Shown: in pieces, positions 37,094-46,430 of the stretch | Numbering within the stretch: position 1 is the first letter of the stretch | Layout: every line of letters begins with the position of its first letter | Source: Puniceicoccaceae bacterium Marseille-Q1082 | Lineage (GTDB): Bacteria; Verrucomicrobiota; Verrucomicrobiia; Opitutales; Intestinicryptomonadaceae | Assembly (NCBI GenBank): GCA_904424815.1 | Contig: CAJGBI010000001.1 | Location: forward strand, 1,445,671 to 1,509,670 | Length of the DNA: 64,000 nt | Direction: 5' to 3' | Notes under the pieces: model-generated | Database searches by the model: none | Seen by the model: the letters and a program-made list of their open reading frames with translations, nothing else | Told to the model about the DNA's origin: nothing | Program-made: the position numbers and the translations under genes

Positions 37094-37420
37094 ATGTCAT
37101 TTGCGTTTTCGTTCTTAGCTTTTGAAATTGTCTTATTTTTACTTATAGCCGACGCTTTTATTCGCTGCAGATACATTTTAAAGGAAGGCTGTTTATATAT
37201 ACAATCTGGAATATTTGTCCAAACTGAAATAGCATATGCAAATATCAAGTCGTTTTGTGAATCTAACAATGCGCTTTCCGCTCCTGCATGTTCGATTGAT
37301 AGGATTAAAATAGTCTATAAAAATAAGAAGACAGGAAAAGAATCTTTTACTCTTGTTTCGCCTAGGAACAAACAAAGGTTTATGAAAAAATTTGGCGCGA
37401 TAATTGAAGTAAATAAATAA
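37094..37420 (+). CDS. PH-domain-like membrane protein (bPH_4/YyaB type), start codon unclear
   Basis: From the first ATG the product is 108 residues, with a helix ('FEIVLFLLIADAFI') and a domain 'ANIKSFCESNNALSAPACSI' ... 'VSPRNKQRFMKKFGAI', resembling YyaB-like bacterial PH domains. Protein-like sequence continues upstream in frame to about 36983 ('LFYSKIDTWLCLTISLAGFI'), and the 'SKID.WL' start is typical of the family. No ATG, GTG or TTG is available there. The gene may have lost its start codon, or translation may begin inside the family domain. Confidence 0.5.
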   Translation: MSFAFSFLAFEIVLFLLIADAFIRCRYILKEGCLYIQSGIFVQTEIAYANIKSFCESNNALSAPACSIDRIKIVYKNKKTGKESFTLVSPRNKQRFMKKFGAIIEVNK

Positions 37421-37534
37421 TCTCCTAATAGATTGTTTAATTATAATCTTTTCATAAAAAGAATTTAATTTGGATATTGCAAATAAAGAGGTGTCGGAGG
37501 CGAATTGGCACTCTTTGGCACAGATAGAGGGTGA

Positions 37535-37827
37535 TTGTATAACACCCATTTTTAAAATGATCGATAATGCTGGTAAAAAGTGGCGTTTTTTAAGGCACTT
37601 TTCAGGCCTGTTTTGGAGCTAAAAATAAAGGCTTTTTAAGGGCAAAAATTGCGGGAAATTGTCTAACACATTTTCCCAAAATCGGCCTTTTTTAGAGAAA
37701 AGCTTGAGGTTAAAATTCAAAAAAATGGGCATTTTTTGCTGCAATGGTGTTAGACAAAAAAAGCCACAATCGCCCATTTTTAGCGCATTGCAGCTTTCTC
37801 ATTAAAACTGTCTAACACCCTTGCAGT
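37535..37827. repeat. Cluster of TGTCTAACAC motifs with an inverted-repeat pair
   Basis: TTGTATAACACCC (37535), TTGTCTAACAC (37659), GTGTTAGACAA (37747, opposite strand) and CTGTCTAACACCC (37809) occur within 290 bases of non-coding DNA. The last two are the centres of an 18-base inverted repeat with 17 matching positions (37739-37756 and 37810-37827). No gene is visible between 37421 and 37951. Confidence 0.7.
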
Positions 37828-37839
37828 GTGAAAGTTATA

Positions 37840-37935
37840 AACGCGGAGAGAGAGGGAATTGGACAAGATTCGCAAGTCCTTAATTACCAATATCTCCACT
37901 TTTTAATAGCTTCGCTCAGTTGCACTTTAGTTGCA
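37840..37935. repeat. Degenerate dispersed repeat, copy 2
   Basis: This segment resembles 31757-31850 (shared blocks GGAGAG, ATTCGCAA, TCCTTAA-like, CAGTTGCA). It lies immediately before the last gene of the prophage, so it may mark the element's end or simply be a host repeat next to it. Confidence 0.45.
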
Positions 37936-37951
37936 AGTCTTTTTTTTATTT

Positions 37952-38155
37952 TCACCAAATATTTTTCAAAACCGCACAGAAAATAGCTACCAAAATACCT
38001 ATCTGCCATACGGCGATTCGCTTAAAGGTTTCGATTTGGGTTTTGAGTTCCACGAGTTCCGCCTTTAGTCCTTTATGTCCATTGCCAAACAAGGTTCTTT
38101 CAAGGACATCAAGGCGTTTCTCGACAAGTTCAAGCTCTTTAGACTCCTCGCTCAT
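37952..38155 (-). CDS. Small coiled-coil protein with C-terminal membrane helix (lysis-associated?)
   Basis: The 67-residue protein has a heptad-rich N-terminus ('ELVEKRLDVLERTLFG', 'LKAELVELKTQIETF') and a C-terminal helix ('VWQIGILVAIFCAVLKNIW'). This is the architecture of XhlA-like phage lysis proteins, but the sequence match is not strong. It overlaps the preceding gene by four bases and is the last gene of the phage operon. Confidence 0.65.
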   Translation of the reverse strand: MSEESKELELVEKRLDVLERTLFGNGHKGLKAELVELKTQIETFKRIAVWQIGILVAIFCAVLKNIW

Positions 38156-38619
38156 CTCCCAATGCTAAAAGCCTTTCGAGTGATACCCGCTTCAATGTAC
38201 GCCGATATGAGGTTTGCCATAAGCTCCTTCCAGACGTCGGCGAGGTAAAATCCTTTCACATATGCCACCGCAAAGCTTTCCTTTTCGGGAATCAATCCCC
38301 AGAGCCAACCGCCGCTCTGTTCGAGAGTTTCGACAGCCACTGGTATATCCTCAAAGAAGGCGAATATAAACGGGCATAAACCAAGTATGGCAAAGGCCAT
38401 AAAAAGCATAGTTCGTCTTACAAATACGCCTCCGTCTCCGCTACGAGCAAAGGCGGCATCGTGAGCGGCTACATCGGCAGTCTGTTGCTTTTGTAACGTT
38501 TCTAAAACCGCTGTAAACTTTTGGGTATTCAATGCGGATAACTGCCCGACAATCGTTACAATCATAGTTGCAATTCCGCCTAAAATACCGCTATCCCAAA
38601 GTGAAGTTATTAGTTCCAT
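38152..38619 (-). CDS. Putative holin-like membrane protein
   Basis: The 155-residue protein has two hydrophobic helices ('ILGGIATMIVTIVGQLSA' and 'TMLFMAFAILGLCPFIFAFF') and a helical C-terminus. Position at the end of the tail genes suggests a holin. The start lacks a Shine-Dalgarno site but has the TTGACA box 14 bases upstream. The preceding gene ends in TAG in the same frame, two codons before this ATG, so read-through would fuse the two. Confidence 0.55.
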   Translation of the reverse strand: MELITSLWDSGILGGIATMIVTIVGQLSALNTQKFTAVLETLQKQQTADVAAHDAAFARSGDGGVFVRRTMLFMAFAILGLCPFIFAFFEDIPVAVETLEQSGGWLWGLIPEKESFAVAYVKGFYLADVWKELMANLISAYIEAGITRKAFSIGR

Positions 38620-38625
38620 ACAAGA

Positions 38626-38892
38626 CTACAGCGTGTCAATTTGTTCGGTTCTTTTGCGCTTGGCTTCTTCAGATTTCCAAGAGGCAAGTACATCGCTTTT
38701 AATAGCTTCTTTATTGGGCGGTAACCCTTCAATACTCTTTGGAAGCGTGAAGGTTTGTCCATGAATTCTATTGCCTTCGGGATCTATGGCATCACATATA
38801 TATCGTGAAGCTTCAAAACCTCTTATCCCGATAATTTGGGCAAAGTCGGTGGCGTCCTCACCGAGTTCTACTATAGTGATATATTTATTCAT
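38626..38892 (-). CDS. Small phage protein
   Basis: The 88-residue product ('KYITIVELGEDATDFAQIIG') is soluble with a helical C-terminus. It lies four bases after the tail-fibre gene. Its function is unknown; position suggests a tail-fibre accessory role. It ends in TAG. Confidence 0.6.
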   Translation of the reverse strand: MNKYITIVELGEDATDFAQIIGIRGFEASRYICDAIDPEGNRIHGQTFTLPKSIEGLPPNKEAIKSDVLASWKSEEAKRKRTEQIDTL

Positions 38893-38896
38893 GAGT

Positions 38897-41200
38897 TTAG
38901 TCTGTTTTGGTAAAGATTAAGTCTATCGTACCCCCACAAGAACAACTATACATTGGCATTATGTCTATACTGCTAAAATAATTGTTAATACCCTTATGCG
39001 GATAGATATTGTAAGCCATGCCCGCATTAAGGGCGGGTATTTGTTCTCTACAAATTTCATAGCCGTTTATATTCATGACAAAGATATTCTTGATATTATC
39101 ATCTTCCTCTTGTGAAGTATCAGCTACATCGCTATCGAATTTCAGAATTATCTGCGATAGAGCCAATCCTGCGATGGAGCTATCAAAATACTCGTAATAC
39201 GAGTTGTTAAATGCAGATATTTTAATTTTATGCAGATAGGTCTTTGAACCGTCGCAAGGTAATGAATACCCATTGTAGTGTGTTAAGTTATATTTTGAAG
39301 CTCCCTTGTTTATCCAGAAGTCACATTCAGTGCTCCCATAAAAGAGACCTTCTATTCCTTCCATGCCCCAAGCATATATATCTCTTACATAAACAGCATC
39401 TGTAGTTTCTTCTTCTACTCTATAATAGCTCGAACTTCCCTTTAAGAGGCAAAGTTTAGGAGTACCCGTATATTTCATTCTTAGAGTGACATCTACTTCC
39501 TGCCACTCATCTTTGGGTTGGATATATCCGCTATTATCAATGTTATCGGTTTTTGATATAATAGTACCTGCTGTGCTTAAGGCATAGCTCCCAAGTTTTA
39601 ATTGTAGTTTGGAGACATTGGGATTTGTGGTCGGCAGATATACGTTAAATTTTATTCGATACTTTATTCCACTTGCCGAAAATGAGTTAACGGGCAGGTT
39701 GTACTCCCTTGAGTAGCTGTAAGTTAAAACCTTAAGCGAAATCTTTAGGCAGTTTGACTTATTGCCAATACTTGCGCCACCAACACATTGTATCCCCGAG
39801 TTCGAGTATGAGAATGTCGAGAGGAACGACGTTTTTACATTGTAGAATCTTGAAGTCAAAATAGTCTTGGGCGGATATTCTCCGTTCATATAGTCTTCTA
39901 TGGAATAGTTCAACTTGGACGAAGTACCCTCTGCCGATGTGAGTGGTAAAATCATCGAGCAAGAATACACAATATCCTTCTTTAATCCCTTCCAAGACAA
40001 GAAGCTCGATGCGCTGTATATGTACAATTCGTCTGGTATTGTTCCCGAAGCGACAAGCTCCAATCCCTTATAGAGCTTGAAATCTCGGTCGTCCAAAGTC
40101 ATTGCTATTTTATCTCCATATTTAATTGGATTTGAAATAGGGAATGAAACTTCTTGGTTATTATCAGTACCAGTCTCACTGTCATATGAATAAATATAAC
40201 CTACATTAAGTTTGCTTCCGTCTGCTGAAATAGCGGGATAAAAGTAATTATAATCGGTATATGCAGATGAAAATAATGTACCTCCTTTGTCTCTCGAGAG
40301 GTATGTAGTTAGAAGCGTCCATTTCTTTTCACCTTGGGGAAAGTCGTCTCCTATCCCATAGCCGTATGAACCCGATATTGAAAGAGAACCCGGAGAGACT
40401 ATTCCCGAACTTCCCAAAGGGGCAAGTTCGCAAACTTGCGGGACGTCGAGATTGACTCTTGCCTGTCCTGTATCAGCCAAGTCGGAAAGGTTTTCAGCCT
40501 TTTTTAGGTCGAGCTCGTGCTTTGAATCGACTTCAGATTTTGAATACACGCTAAGATTGCTTCTTGCGGTCTCTTTATTAGCAAGGTCCGAAAGATTTGA
40601 CGCTTTTTTTAACGCCAATGCGTCATTAGCATCGGTTTCGGACTTTGAATATACGCTGAGGTTTGTGCGCGAAGCCGCCTTGTCTGCCAAGTCTGAAAGG
40701 TTTGCGGACTTCTTTGAAAACACCTCGTCAACATAAGCCTTGTCGTAAAACTGCTCTTGGAGTTCAACTGTCGGAGCATTGTCGATTAGGTCATTTTTTA
40801 CTCTGCAAGTAGTCTGTAATACGGTGATAACCTTGCCTTCGGTATTGGAATATTCCACCTCCAAAAAGGCGGAAATATATTCCTGTTCTTGGAGGGCTAT
40901 TTCAATATCCTTTGTGTTCAAAGGCAACAAGACTTCCGCCCCGCCATTAGGATTGAGCGTATAGCCGCTTGTATAGGTCAAAGATTTTGGATAGCCCTTA
41001 AATCTTGCAATGGCCACCCGCAAGAAGTCGTTTTCGACAGTCAAGGCCTTTGGGCTAAATATTGTGTCCTCGCCTTTTTCCAATAAGAAGATTTCCAGTG
41101 GTTCGTTGTCTCCCTGCATAAAGACAGGAGTAGAAACCGAACGGTCTGAGGTAATACTTTGGACAAGCTTCTTATTCTCTATGTCAATGTATAGCGTCAT
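38897..41200 (-). CDS. Phage tail fibre / receptor-binding protein
   Basis: From the ATG at 41200 the product is 767 residues. The N-terminus ('TLYIDIENKKLVQSITS') resembles baseplate-attachment domains. Residues 155-245 hold three copies of a 26-residue repeat of the type 'NLSDLADKAASRTNLSVYSK', common in phage fibres. The C-terminal 500 residues are beta-rich and probably bind the host surface. The start has the TTGACA box 15 bases upstream and no Shine-Dalgarno site. Confidence 0.8.
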   Translation of the reverse strand: MTLYIDIENKKLVQSITSDRSVSTPVFMQGDNEPLEIFLLEKGEDTIFSPKALTVENDFLRVAIARFKGYPKSLTYTSGYTLNPNGGAEVLLPLNTKDIEIALQEQEYISAFLEVEYSNTEGKVITVLQTTCRVKNDLIDNAPTVELQEQFYDKAYVDEVFSKKSANLSDLADKAASRTNLSVYSKSETDANDALALKKASNLSDLANKETARSNLSVYSKSEVDSKHELDLKKAENLSDLADTGQARVNLDVPQVCELAPLGSSGIVSPGSLSISGSYGYGIGDDFPQGEKKWTLLTTYLSRDKGGTLFSSAYTDYNYFYPAISADGSKLNVGYIYSYDSETGTDNNQEVSFPISNPIKYGDKIAMTLDDRDFKLYKGLELVASGTIPDELYIYSASSFLSWKGLKKDIVYSCSMILPLTSAEGTSSKLNYSIEDYMNGEYPPKTILTSRFYNVKTSFLSTFSYSNSGIQCVGGASIGNKSNCLKISLKVLTYSYSREYNLPVNSFSASGIKYRIKFNVYLPTTNPNVSKLQLKLGSYALSTAGTIISKTDNIDNSGYIQPKDEWQEVDVTLRMKYTGTPKLCLLKGSSSYYRVEEETTDAVYVRDIYAWGMEGIEGLFYGSTECDFWINKGASKYNLTHYNGYSLPCDGSKTYLHKIKISAFNNSYYEYFDSSIAGLALSQIILKFDSDVADTSQEEDDNIKNIFVMNINGYEICREQIPALNAGMAYNIYPHKGINNYFSSIDIMPMYSCSCGGTIDLIFTKTD

Positions 41201-41310
41201 ACAAGAAATGAGGCATGTCAAAAAAGCGGAAAATCACATTAGTCTAATTGCTCTCCAAACACGCCTGTAGAAGCGCATAAATGCCTCTAAAAAGCCTTGA
41301 AATAAAAAAC

Positions 41311-41340
41311 TTGACTTCGGGGGGGGGGGGGGGGTAAATT
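41311..41340 (+). promoter_or_regulatory. Promoter with a 16-G spacer, likely phase-variable
   Basis: TTGACT (41311-41316) and TAAATT (41335-41340) are separated by 18 bases, of which the last 16 are G (41319-41334). Gain or loss of G would change the spacer around the optimum of 17. The boxes drive the plus-strand PEP-CTERM gene whose ATG is at 41381. Confidence 0.75.
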
Positions 41341-41380
41341 ACGCTTTTTTAAATAAAAACACCGAAAAATAGGTTTTCTT

Positions 41381-42934
41381 ATGAATAAATTCCTTTACAT
41401 TTCCATCTTGTAGCTCGCCGCCTCTCTGTCTCTCGCGAACTATTCTTTTGCTGAAATATTTCAGACTATAGAAGGATCCGGAACATATAATTTGCCTTCC
41501 GGAACTTACGACGGCGCCTCAAGTTCTTGGGGAGTAGCTCTTGTCGACTCCTATAATAGCAGCTCTATCGAAGTCAATGTGGACGGAGGGAGCGGGACAA
41601 CCATTATCAACACTCAGCCCCCAGTTGCATGGTTGTTGGATGTATATGGAAATTATAATTCAACAACTGGAGGAGGCCATGTAGTTTGGAATGGAAATAT
41701 TTCCGCGAATATGAAGGCTGCTTACTATGATTTTAAGGCGGTTCTTACAAATGACGGCAATGCCTCTTTATTATTAAACGGAGACTTGAATTTAAGTGTT
41801 ACAAACTCCGGAAGCCATGATTTCTTTAACACTTTCCTTGTCGCAAGCGAACGCAATTCAAGCTCTACCTTCAACGGCAGCTTAAATTTGACGGGAAAAA
41901 CCGAAAATCTTTCGGGTGGCTCGATAAGCGCGGGAGTTTGGGTTAACAGGGGGGAAAATGTAAGCATGTCGCTGGGCAATGATTTATCCGACACAATGCA
42001 TATTCACGACATGCAGACAAACGCAGAAAAGGACGCTGAAAGCTACGGAATATACGGATATAATTACGAAGGGATGCGGCTCGACTATGTTGTAAATGTC
42101 GCCGCTTCGACGGTCATTGAAAATATAACCGCATCGAGCAATTCCGGCTATTCTTACGCAGCGGGCGCGGAGGCGCACGGCGGAACTATAAACTTTGCAA
42201 ACAATTTGACCGTAAGAAATATAAATGCGGAAGAATCGTACGCTTTGGCCGCCTATAACGGAGGGTCGATAAACGTCAATCAAGACGGGGCTCACACGGT
42301 AAAGATAGACGGAGATATAGACGCCGCAATGGAAAATTCCGTAATAAATCTGAATCTTACCAACGGCGAATCCTATATTAGAGGCGCGGTGAGGGAAAAT
42401 TCCGGCGGAGCGGTAAATATGTCCCTGAAAAACGGCGCGACGTGGCATATAGAGGGGAATTCCGGCATAACAAAACTGTCGCTTGACGGCGGCAATATAG
42501 AAGTCGGGGCTAATGGGCGTCTCGAATACAACTCAAATTTAACCTTGGGCGGAGCTTCCGCCATGGTGTTTCATTCGGGAAACCTGTCAAACACTGGCGT
42601 TGTGATATTGGGCGAATCGGCCACGGTTGAAGCTTCCGAAACCGCTTTTGTAAAAGTTGTCCTTGGGGAATTTTATAAGGCTATCGACGAGGAATGCTCG
42701 TTGCTCTTAATTGATACGGCAAGCATAGTCGGGGCTGCCGTTTTAGACTTGGAGAATTTACCAGGGGTTTTCGTGTGGGAAGACTCCGGGGAAGAGGCTC
42801 AAGGCTGGGCTTTAAATTATATAGAAGGCGAAGGCCTTTTTGCAAACTTTACGCCGGTGCCCGAACCTGCCACCTATGCGGCAATATTCGGCGCTTTGGC
42901 GCTTGCTTTCGCGGCGTATCGCAGAAGAAAATAG
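41381..42934 (+). CDS. PEP-CTERM surface protein carried by the prophage, with an in-frame TAG in the signal peptide
   Basis: The ATG at 41381 opens a signal peptide 'MNKFLYISIL', a TAG codon (41411-41413), then 'LAASLSLANYSFAE' in the same frame. The remaining 506 residues are Asn/Gly/Ser-rich and repetitive, like a beta-helix passenger domain, and end with the sorting signal 'VPEPATYAAIFGALALAFA' plus 'YRRRK'. Without read-through only a TTG or later start would be possible and the signal peptide would be lost. It lies between phage fibre genes on the opposite strand, so it is cargo with a host-type surface function. Expression appears to be controlled by the G-tract promoter. Confidence 0.75.
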
Positions 42935-42990
42935 CTAATAGTTGTTGCAAATAATTTCTTAGGGCTTCTCAATTAGGGAAGCTCTTTTTT

Positions 42991-43941
42991 TTACCACTTC
43001 CCTACTGGGCACTTTTCAGTATCGAATTTAAGCTTTAAAGACGTACAACCGCACTTTAGGCATTTCCCCATTCCAAGGCGTGCGGAAGCCTTCCAATATT
43101 GGCATGTATCGCAAATTGCTTGGCGTTTTGCCAAGGTTTCATCGTCTGCTATCTTAAAGCCTGCACTTGCCCAGCGAAAAGTGGCATTTGTAAAATTCTG
43201 GAGCATTTTAAGTATGCTCGGCGAATTTGCCTCCTGCGAATTCCCGACAATATCGTCGTATGAAAGTTCACTTATTCGCAGGTTTTGTGCCATTACAATG
43301 TGCCTATCTTCAAAGCCTCCGTTCCCGCGCTTTGCATAATAACATTTGCCGTTAAATAGAGCCGCCTTATACGCGACATCTCCATTGTCGGACAAATCAT
43401 ATAGGTATTTTTTTGAAGGATTAAAAATCCAAGAGAAAATGTAGCCGCCTTTCTTCTGCCCAGATATAAGAAGCTCGTGAGGATTGTCTGGATTGTAAGA
43501 TACCCTGTAAAGCCATTCTACATCATTAAAATGAAAATTCTTTGTGCCTTGTATGCCGCTTATGCTTAGTTCTCCGCCTCGAGTGGCGTAAACGATTTGA
43601 TTTTTCCAGATGAAGCCGACATCTGCAAGGCACACTTTTTCAGCTATTGGATTGTCCAAATCATCAATTCGATAAAGATAATACCTTCTATCGTCTCCAA
43701 ATCCGCCCGCGATAAATGATAAACGCCATTTATCGCCTCTCCATTCGGCAGTGGGGGAACACTCTGTGGCGTCGTCTGGCAATCCTGTATTTACCCGTTC
43801 CCACTTGCCATTGTAAAAGTGATGGAGCTTCCATTTGCCATTTAACATCAAACAGCAAAATGCCTTTGGCTCAAAATCGGGAGCTTCCCCATAAGCTATA
43901 AACGGCATGTGGGAGCGTATTTCTTCTTTAAAATCGAACAT
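42991..43941 (-). CDS. Phage structural-type protein with C-terminal Cys cluster
   Basis: From the ATG at 43941 (Shine-Dalgarno AGGAG) the product is 316 residues. The middle looks like a beta-propeller-like series of Trp/Gly-rich strands ('CCLMLNGKWKLHHFYNGKWE', 'WRGDKWRLSFIAGGFGDDR'). The last 50 residues contain 'CDTCQYW', 'GKCLKCGC' and 'CPVGKW', a likely zinc site. Position in the fibre region suggests a tail-tip role. Family not recognised. Confidence 0.65.
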   Translation of the reverse strand: MFDFKEEIRSHMPFIAYGEAPDFEPKAFCCLMLNGKWKLHHFYNGKWERVNTGLPDDATECSPTAEWRGDKWRLSFIAGGFGDDRRYYLYRIDDLDNPIAEKVCLADVGFIWKNQIVYATRGGELSISGIQGTKNFHFNDVEWLYRVSYNPDNPHELLISGQKKGGYIFSWIFNPSKKYLYDLSDNGDVAYKAALFNGKCYYAKRGNGGFEDRHIVMAQNLRISELSYDDIVGNSQEANSPSILKMLQNFTNATFRWASAGFKIADDETLAKRQAICDTCQYWKASARLGMGKCLKCGCTSLKLKFDTEKCPVGKW

Positions 43942-43952
43942 TGTATATTCTC

Positions 43953-44294
43953 CTATGGCCACGATACATCGTCTTCACAACCAACACTTGGCGTACAGCA
44001 AGGATTTGAACAACCTTGTTGGAGTTCCATAAATCCCTCGTATATATAAGTTGACCTAAATTCGTTTGGAAGCCCTACAAGAGTTCCGCTTTCATCTATC
44101 CTTCCCCTATTGTATTCCAGAAGATAATCTCTCTCAACAAGCCTCCAATATGTATTGGGCATTCCTATTCCCGCGCCTTGGTACGGCGTTAAATCCCAAA
44201 CTGGATTATCACGGCTTGTTGTGTACTTGGCTATAATTCGCGTCTGACAATCGCAATTATCGTCGCATTTTGCTTTTATTCTTACCATAATCAA
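43953..44294 (-). CDS. Small Cys-containing phage protein
   Basis: The 113-residue product starts with '[20 protein letters not shown]' after one extra Met and ends '[15 protein letters not shown]'; eight Cys suggest metal binding or disulfides. It overlaps the preceding fibre gene by four bases. It ends in TAG in a frame different from the next gene, so TAG is a genuine stop here. Function unknown. Confidence 0.6.
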   Translation of the reverse strand: MIMVRIKAKCDDNCDCQTRIIAKYTTSRDNPVWDLTPYQGAGIGMPNTYWRLVERDYLLEYNRGRIDESGTLVGLPNEFRSTYIYEGFMELQQGCSNPCCTPSVGCEDDVSWP

Positions 44295-46366
44295 TTCCCC
44301 TCAGGGCCACTACCTACGCCGGGCGTAAGAAAATACTTAAGTATGGTTGAACCGCCCTCGCATACTTCACAAGGTTCCGACTGGAATACCGTTCCGAGAG
44401 CCTGCAAGGTAGAACTATCTGCCAGTATCGTAATACTTGCGCTTTCGCCATTCGGAAGAACGAACTGAATTTCGGTAGGCTTCCAACCCGTCACGACTGC
44501 GTTTGAGGCATTTGAAAATACTTTGGTAGCTGTCATCATATTGCTCACGGGGTCAAAGTAGTATATTTCCGTCTTAAGGTCATTGCCTTGCGCGTGTTGC
44601 AATACTTTGACATTGGCGACGTTCCCATTGGCATCTACAAGCGCAACATTCACGGCTGAATCTATTGTCCGCTTAACGTAGTCAATATCTTGCCGCATAT
44701 TCAAAATTGCAGTTTCATTTGCGGAAATTCTACCCTCGGCATTTGCCATTCTACTTTCAAGAGAAGCAAGCGATGCACTTATTGCCGAAACATCTCCTGC
44801 ATCTCCTTTATCACCTTTCGGGCCTTGGATTCCTTGGGGACCTTGCGGACCAGTGTCACCTTTTATTCCCTGAGGACCCTGCGGTCCCATTGGACCTTGT
44901 GCGCCAGTGTCTCCTTTGTCACCTTTATCTCCCTTTGGTCCTTGCGGACCCATAGGGCCTTGTTCTCCGCCACTTCCGCCTGCGGGTCCTTGAGGTCCCA
45001 TTGGCCCAGTATCCCCCTTGTCGCCTTTGTCACCCTTTGGTCCTTGAATACCTTGAGGCCCCTGCGGGCCAACCTCTCCTTGGTCTCCCTTTTCGCCTTT
45101 GGGAATATTCCGAATTGCGTTCCAAAGATTGGAAATTTCCGCCCATATACGTTGGTCTTCTCCCGCAAGTTCACTTAAACGAGTTTTTATATTCTGGATT
45201 TCGATTTCAATAGCACGAAGTTCGCCTTCCGTGCCAGTTCGCCAGATTTTTAAGCCGTCAATTTCTTGGATATTGTTATTGATAATCTCGGTCTGTTTAT
45301 CCAATAAGTCCGAAAGTTGCTTAACGAGGTTGCGCAATTCGGTGTCGTCATAGGCTCCACTATCGACAACTCTTTCTATTATTTGGTCTCCTGTATCGCC
45401 TTTATCACCTTTATCCCCCTTGTCGCCTTTTTCTCCCTTTTCCCCATCTTGGCCATCTTTACCGTCCTCTCCTTTAGGACCTTGCGGCCCCATAGGACCG
45501 GGAATCGGCTCTGGTATATCGTCCCAAAGTGCCTTTAAGGCGGCGGCAGTGGCATTTAGATAGGCGGAAACATTGCCCTCCGTAAGATTTCCTACAACAT
45601 CGCCTATGGTTTTCCCCACAAATCCAGTGAGAGTCTCTAAAAATTTTTCCGGGTTTTCAACTGGTCCAAGATATAAGGCAAAATAGCGGACATCGGAGAC
45701 TGTAAACAATATCGAGTAAAGTCCATTTTCCTCTGGGAAAGAAGTATCATCGCTATTTTTGACCTCCTTAAAAATGGCATAGCAAAGACCGTATCTTGCA
45801 TTCCATATCATATCTCCCGAGTGTGGACTTTGGTCGTGTGAACTGAAATAGCTTTGAATATTGCTTCGCACCACAAATGCGGGGTCGATAGATTCAAGAT
45901 ATTCCCGTATGGCGTCTTCTATCTGTTCCTTGTAAGGTTCAAATAGTTCTTTTATTCTCTCGGAAAGGCCGTCGGCTGTTCCAGCTTTACCAGATTTGTG
46001 GGTGCCGATGACTTGATTTAAATAAGCTTGAATGTTGCTCTGATATTCCTCCGTGTCGGGCAATATATCGGCTACTATATCTTCCAAATGTTCAAGAACA
46101 TCTGCGGAAATTTCCAAGGCGGAAAGTGATATGTTGTCATCAAAGTTTATATTCCAAAGTTTCACCTTTGAAGCTGACGCCATATCCAATATGGTAAGCG
46201 TCGTTCCGCCGATAGAACGGTTCATTGTGTAGCCTACGCCATTTTGCAAACGGCACGCCTCTATCATAGAGCAAATATCGTTCATTCGCTCTGCAGTGAC
46301 CTGTTCCAACAAAGGTGCGCCCGCCTTAAATCGCGGGAGTTTCTGATTTCCTAAATCCTTAAGCAT
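44291..46366 (-). CDS. Collagen-repeat tail fibre protein
   Basis: The 691-residue protein has a mixed N-terminal domain, a first Gly-X-Y block (about residues 290-335, rich in '[11 protein letters not shown]'), a coiled-coil-like spacer, a second longer Gly-X-Y block (about 425-525, '[14 protein letters not shown]') and a helical C-terminus. Collagen-like repeats are common in phage tail fibres, where they form trimeric rods. It precedes the small Cys-rich gene by overlap. Confidence 0.82.
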   Translation of the reverse strand: MLKDLGNQKLPRFKAGAPLLEQVTAERMNDICSMIEACRLQNGVGYTMNRSIGGTTLTILDMASASKVKLWNINFDDNISLSALEISADVLEHLEDIVADILPDTEEYQSNIQAYLNQVIGTHKSGKAGTADGLSERIKELFEPYKEQIEDAIREYLESIDPAFVVRSNIQSYFSSHDQSPHSGDMIWNARYGLCYAIFKEVKNSDDTSFPEENGLYSILFTVSDVRYFALYLGPVENPEKFLETLTGFVGKTIGDVVGNLTEGNVSAYLNATAAALKALWDDIPEPIPGPMGPQGPKGEDGKDGQDGEKGEKGDKGDKGDKGDTGDQIIERVVDSGAYDDTELRNLVKQLSDLLDKQTEIINNNIQEIDGLKIWRTGTEGELRAIEIEIQNIKTRLSELAGEDQRIWAEISNLWNAIRNIPKGEKGDQGEVGPQGPQGIQGPKGDKGDKGDTGPMGPQGPAGGSGGEQGPMGPQGPKGDKGDKGDTGAQGPMGPQGPQGIKGDTGPQGPQGIQGPKGDKGDAGDVSAISASLASLESRMANAEGRISANETAILNMRQDIDYVKRTIDSAVNVALVDANGNVANVKVLQHAQGNDLKTEIYYFDPVSNMMTATKVFSNASNAVVTGWKPTEIQFVLPNGESASITILADSSTLQALGTVFQSEPCEVCEGGSTILKYFLTPGVGSGPEGN

Positions 46367-46430
46367 TTTTTATTATTCCTAAAGAGGCGGGATTTGCTAT
46401 CGCAAATATCCCTTCAGTTTTAGATTAAAG

